The translations under genes were made by a program, and so were the position numbers. The notes below the pieces were generated by a model that saw only the letters and a list, made by a program, of their open reading frames with translations, ran no database searches and was not told where the DNA came from. Shown here in pieces: positions 44,205 to 44,748 of a stretch of DNA of 44,748 nt. The stretch comes from Mesostigma viride (lineage: Eukaryota; Streptophyta; Mesostigmatophyceae; Mesostigmatales; Mesostigmataceae): assembly GCA_009746045.1 (NCBI GenBank), contig RPFO01001828.1:1-44748 (forward strand). Direction: 5' to 3'. Positions within the stretch are counted from its first letter, which is position 1. Each line of letters opens with the position of its first letter.

Positions 44205-44748
44205 TCACGCGAACGGCTCGGGGAACACGATGCCGTACACCTCCTCCATGCGGTCCCTGTACAGCTTCACGAACGCGTCGGCGGGGGTCAGGCGGTTGCG
44301 CCACCAATCCTCCGCGACGACGTTCGAGACGATGTCGTCGTCCTCCTTCAGCGGCAGGACGTTGACCAGCCAGAACAAGAAGTCCCACGCGGGGTCCGTC
44401 AGGATGTTGCGGGACACGCGGCACGTGACGCGGGACCTGTCCGCCTCGTAGGGCTGCACGCTGAACCACAGCACGAACGCGGGCTTCTCGTGACCGGATA
44501 TCCGGAAGCGCAGGCTCGCCGTGTACGGCAGATAAAACTCGTTGTCGACCGAGACCCTCATGGCCCCTCTTCGCGGGCGCCTCGGGGGACCTGCCCTCGT
44601 CCGGCATGAGTCCCAACAGCACGCGGCCCGCGAAGTCGGCCGTGACGGGGTAGCTGTACACGCTCTTGCCCGCGAAGGGACTCGCGGATCCGTCCCGGCC
44701 CGTCTCGGCGTCCACGATGGTGCTCTTGGCGTCCACGATTTTCACGCT
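44205..44748 (-). CDS. Hypothetical protein, partial at right edge, frame-broken
   Basis: The gene runs off the right edge; its start is outside the window. The first visible part (KIVDAKSTIVDAETGRDGSA, SVYSYPVTADFAGRVLLGLM) and the last ~118 codons (MRVSVDNEFYLPYTASLRFR, AFVLWFSVQPYEADRSRVTC, DPAWDFLFWLVNVLPLKEDD) lie in different frames, with the switch near 44565-44600 at short G or C runs. It is beta-rich followed by helices, aromatic, with no motif I can name. Ends at TGA 44205. Confidence 0.5.

Noticed and set aside
1-44748. Bacterial or phage origin of the window
   Set aside because: Tail-fibre-like repeats and Ig-like domains suggested it, but the VLTF2-like factor, U-box/F-box/TRAF proteins, TATA boxes and AATAAA hairpins point to a eukaryotic large DNA virus.
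1-44748. A small complete genome (Yaravirus-like size, about 45 kb)
   Set aside because: The length is suggestive, but genes are cut at both ends and no capsid, ATPase or polymerase gene is visible, so I treat it as a fragment.

Overview
The window reads as part of the genome of a GC-rich nucleocytoplasmic large DNA virus (Nucleocytoviricota), probably of a protist or alga. Evidence: genes lie densely on both strands with short AT-rich gaps; there are eukaryote-style TATA boxes and AATAAA-bearing 3' hairpins; and several families typical of these viruses occur together. These are an SF3 (D5-type) helicase, a VLTF2-like FCS zinc-finger transcription factor, a conserved acidic 'PFG..LDGWSESV' protein, a 'KIRGVF' protein, a QTP..PFG protein likely to bind ssDNA, MSV199/Bro-like proteins, and the YCG/QVR.YG family. 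No capsid protein, packaging ATPase, DNA polymerase or RNA polymerase subunit is visible, and genes run off both ends, so this is a fragment. I cannot name the virus family.

Layout. 1-13.3 kb: three large minus-strand surface or fibre-like genes (Ig-like tandem repeats at the left edge, a ~400-aa beta-rich protein, and a ~2,280-aa fibre with decapeptide repeats), with a cluster of smaller genes at 1.2-5.1 kb. 13.4-17.2 kb: conserved virus genes on the plus strand, a mini F-box protein, a triple TATA repeat, a 64-nt tRNA-like element and an MSV199 protein. 17.4-21.9 kb: small membrane and zinc proteins and the helicase. 21.9-28.3 kb: one intact 2,137-aa repeat protein, visibly less GC-rich than its neighbours. 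28.4-36.1 kb: RING/TRAF-finger protein, a VSR-like nuclease, the YCG two-module protein, a cysteine desulfurase and unknown genes. 36.2-44.7 kb: plus-strand unknowns, VLTF2-like factor, HNH nuclease, putative ssDNA-binding protein, and a Bro-like gene with an upstream truncated duplicate.

Functional themes. Replication and recombination: helicase, ssDNA-binding candidate, HNH and VSR-like nucleases. Late transcription: VLTF2-like factor. Host ubiquitin system: U-box-like, F-box and RING/TRAF proteins. Attachment: the fibre and Ig-like genes. Sulfur metabolism: a lone NifS-type desulfurase.

Caution. Many genes change reading frame, often at G or C runs. The simplest explanation is residual indel errors in the assembly, so several entries below are one gene spread over two or three frames. 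Family names are from memory of motifs and were not checked against any database.
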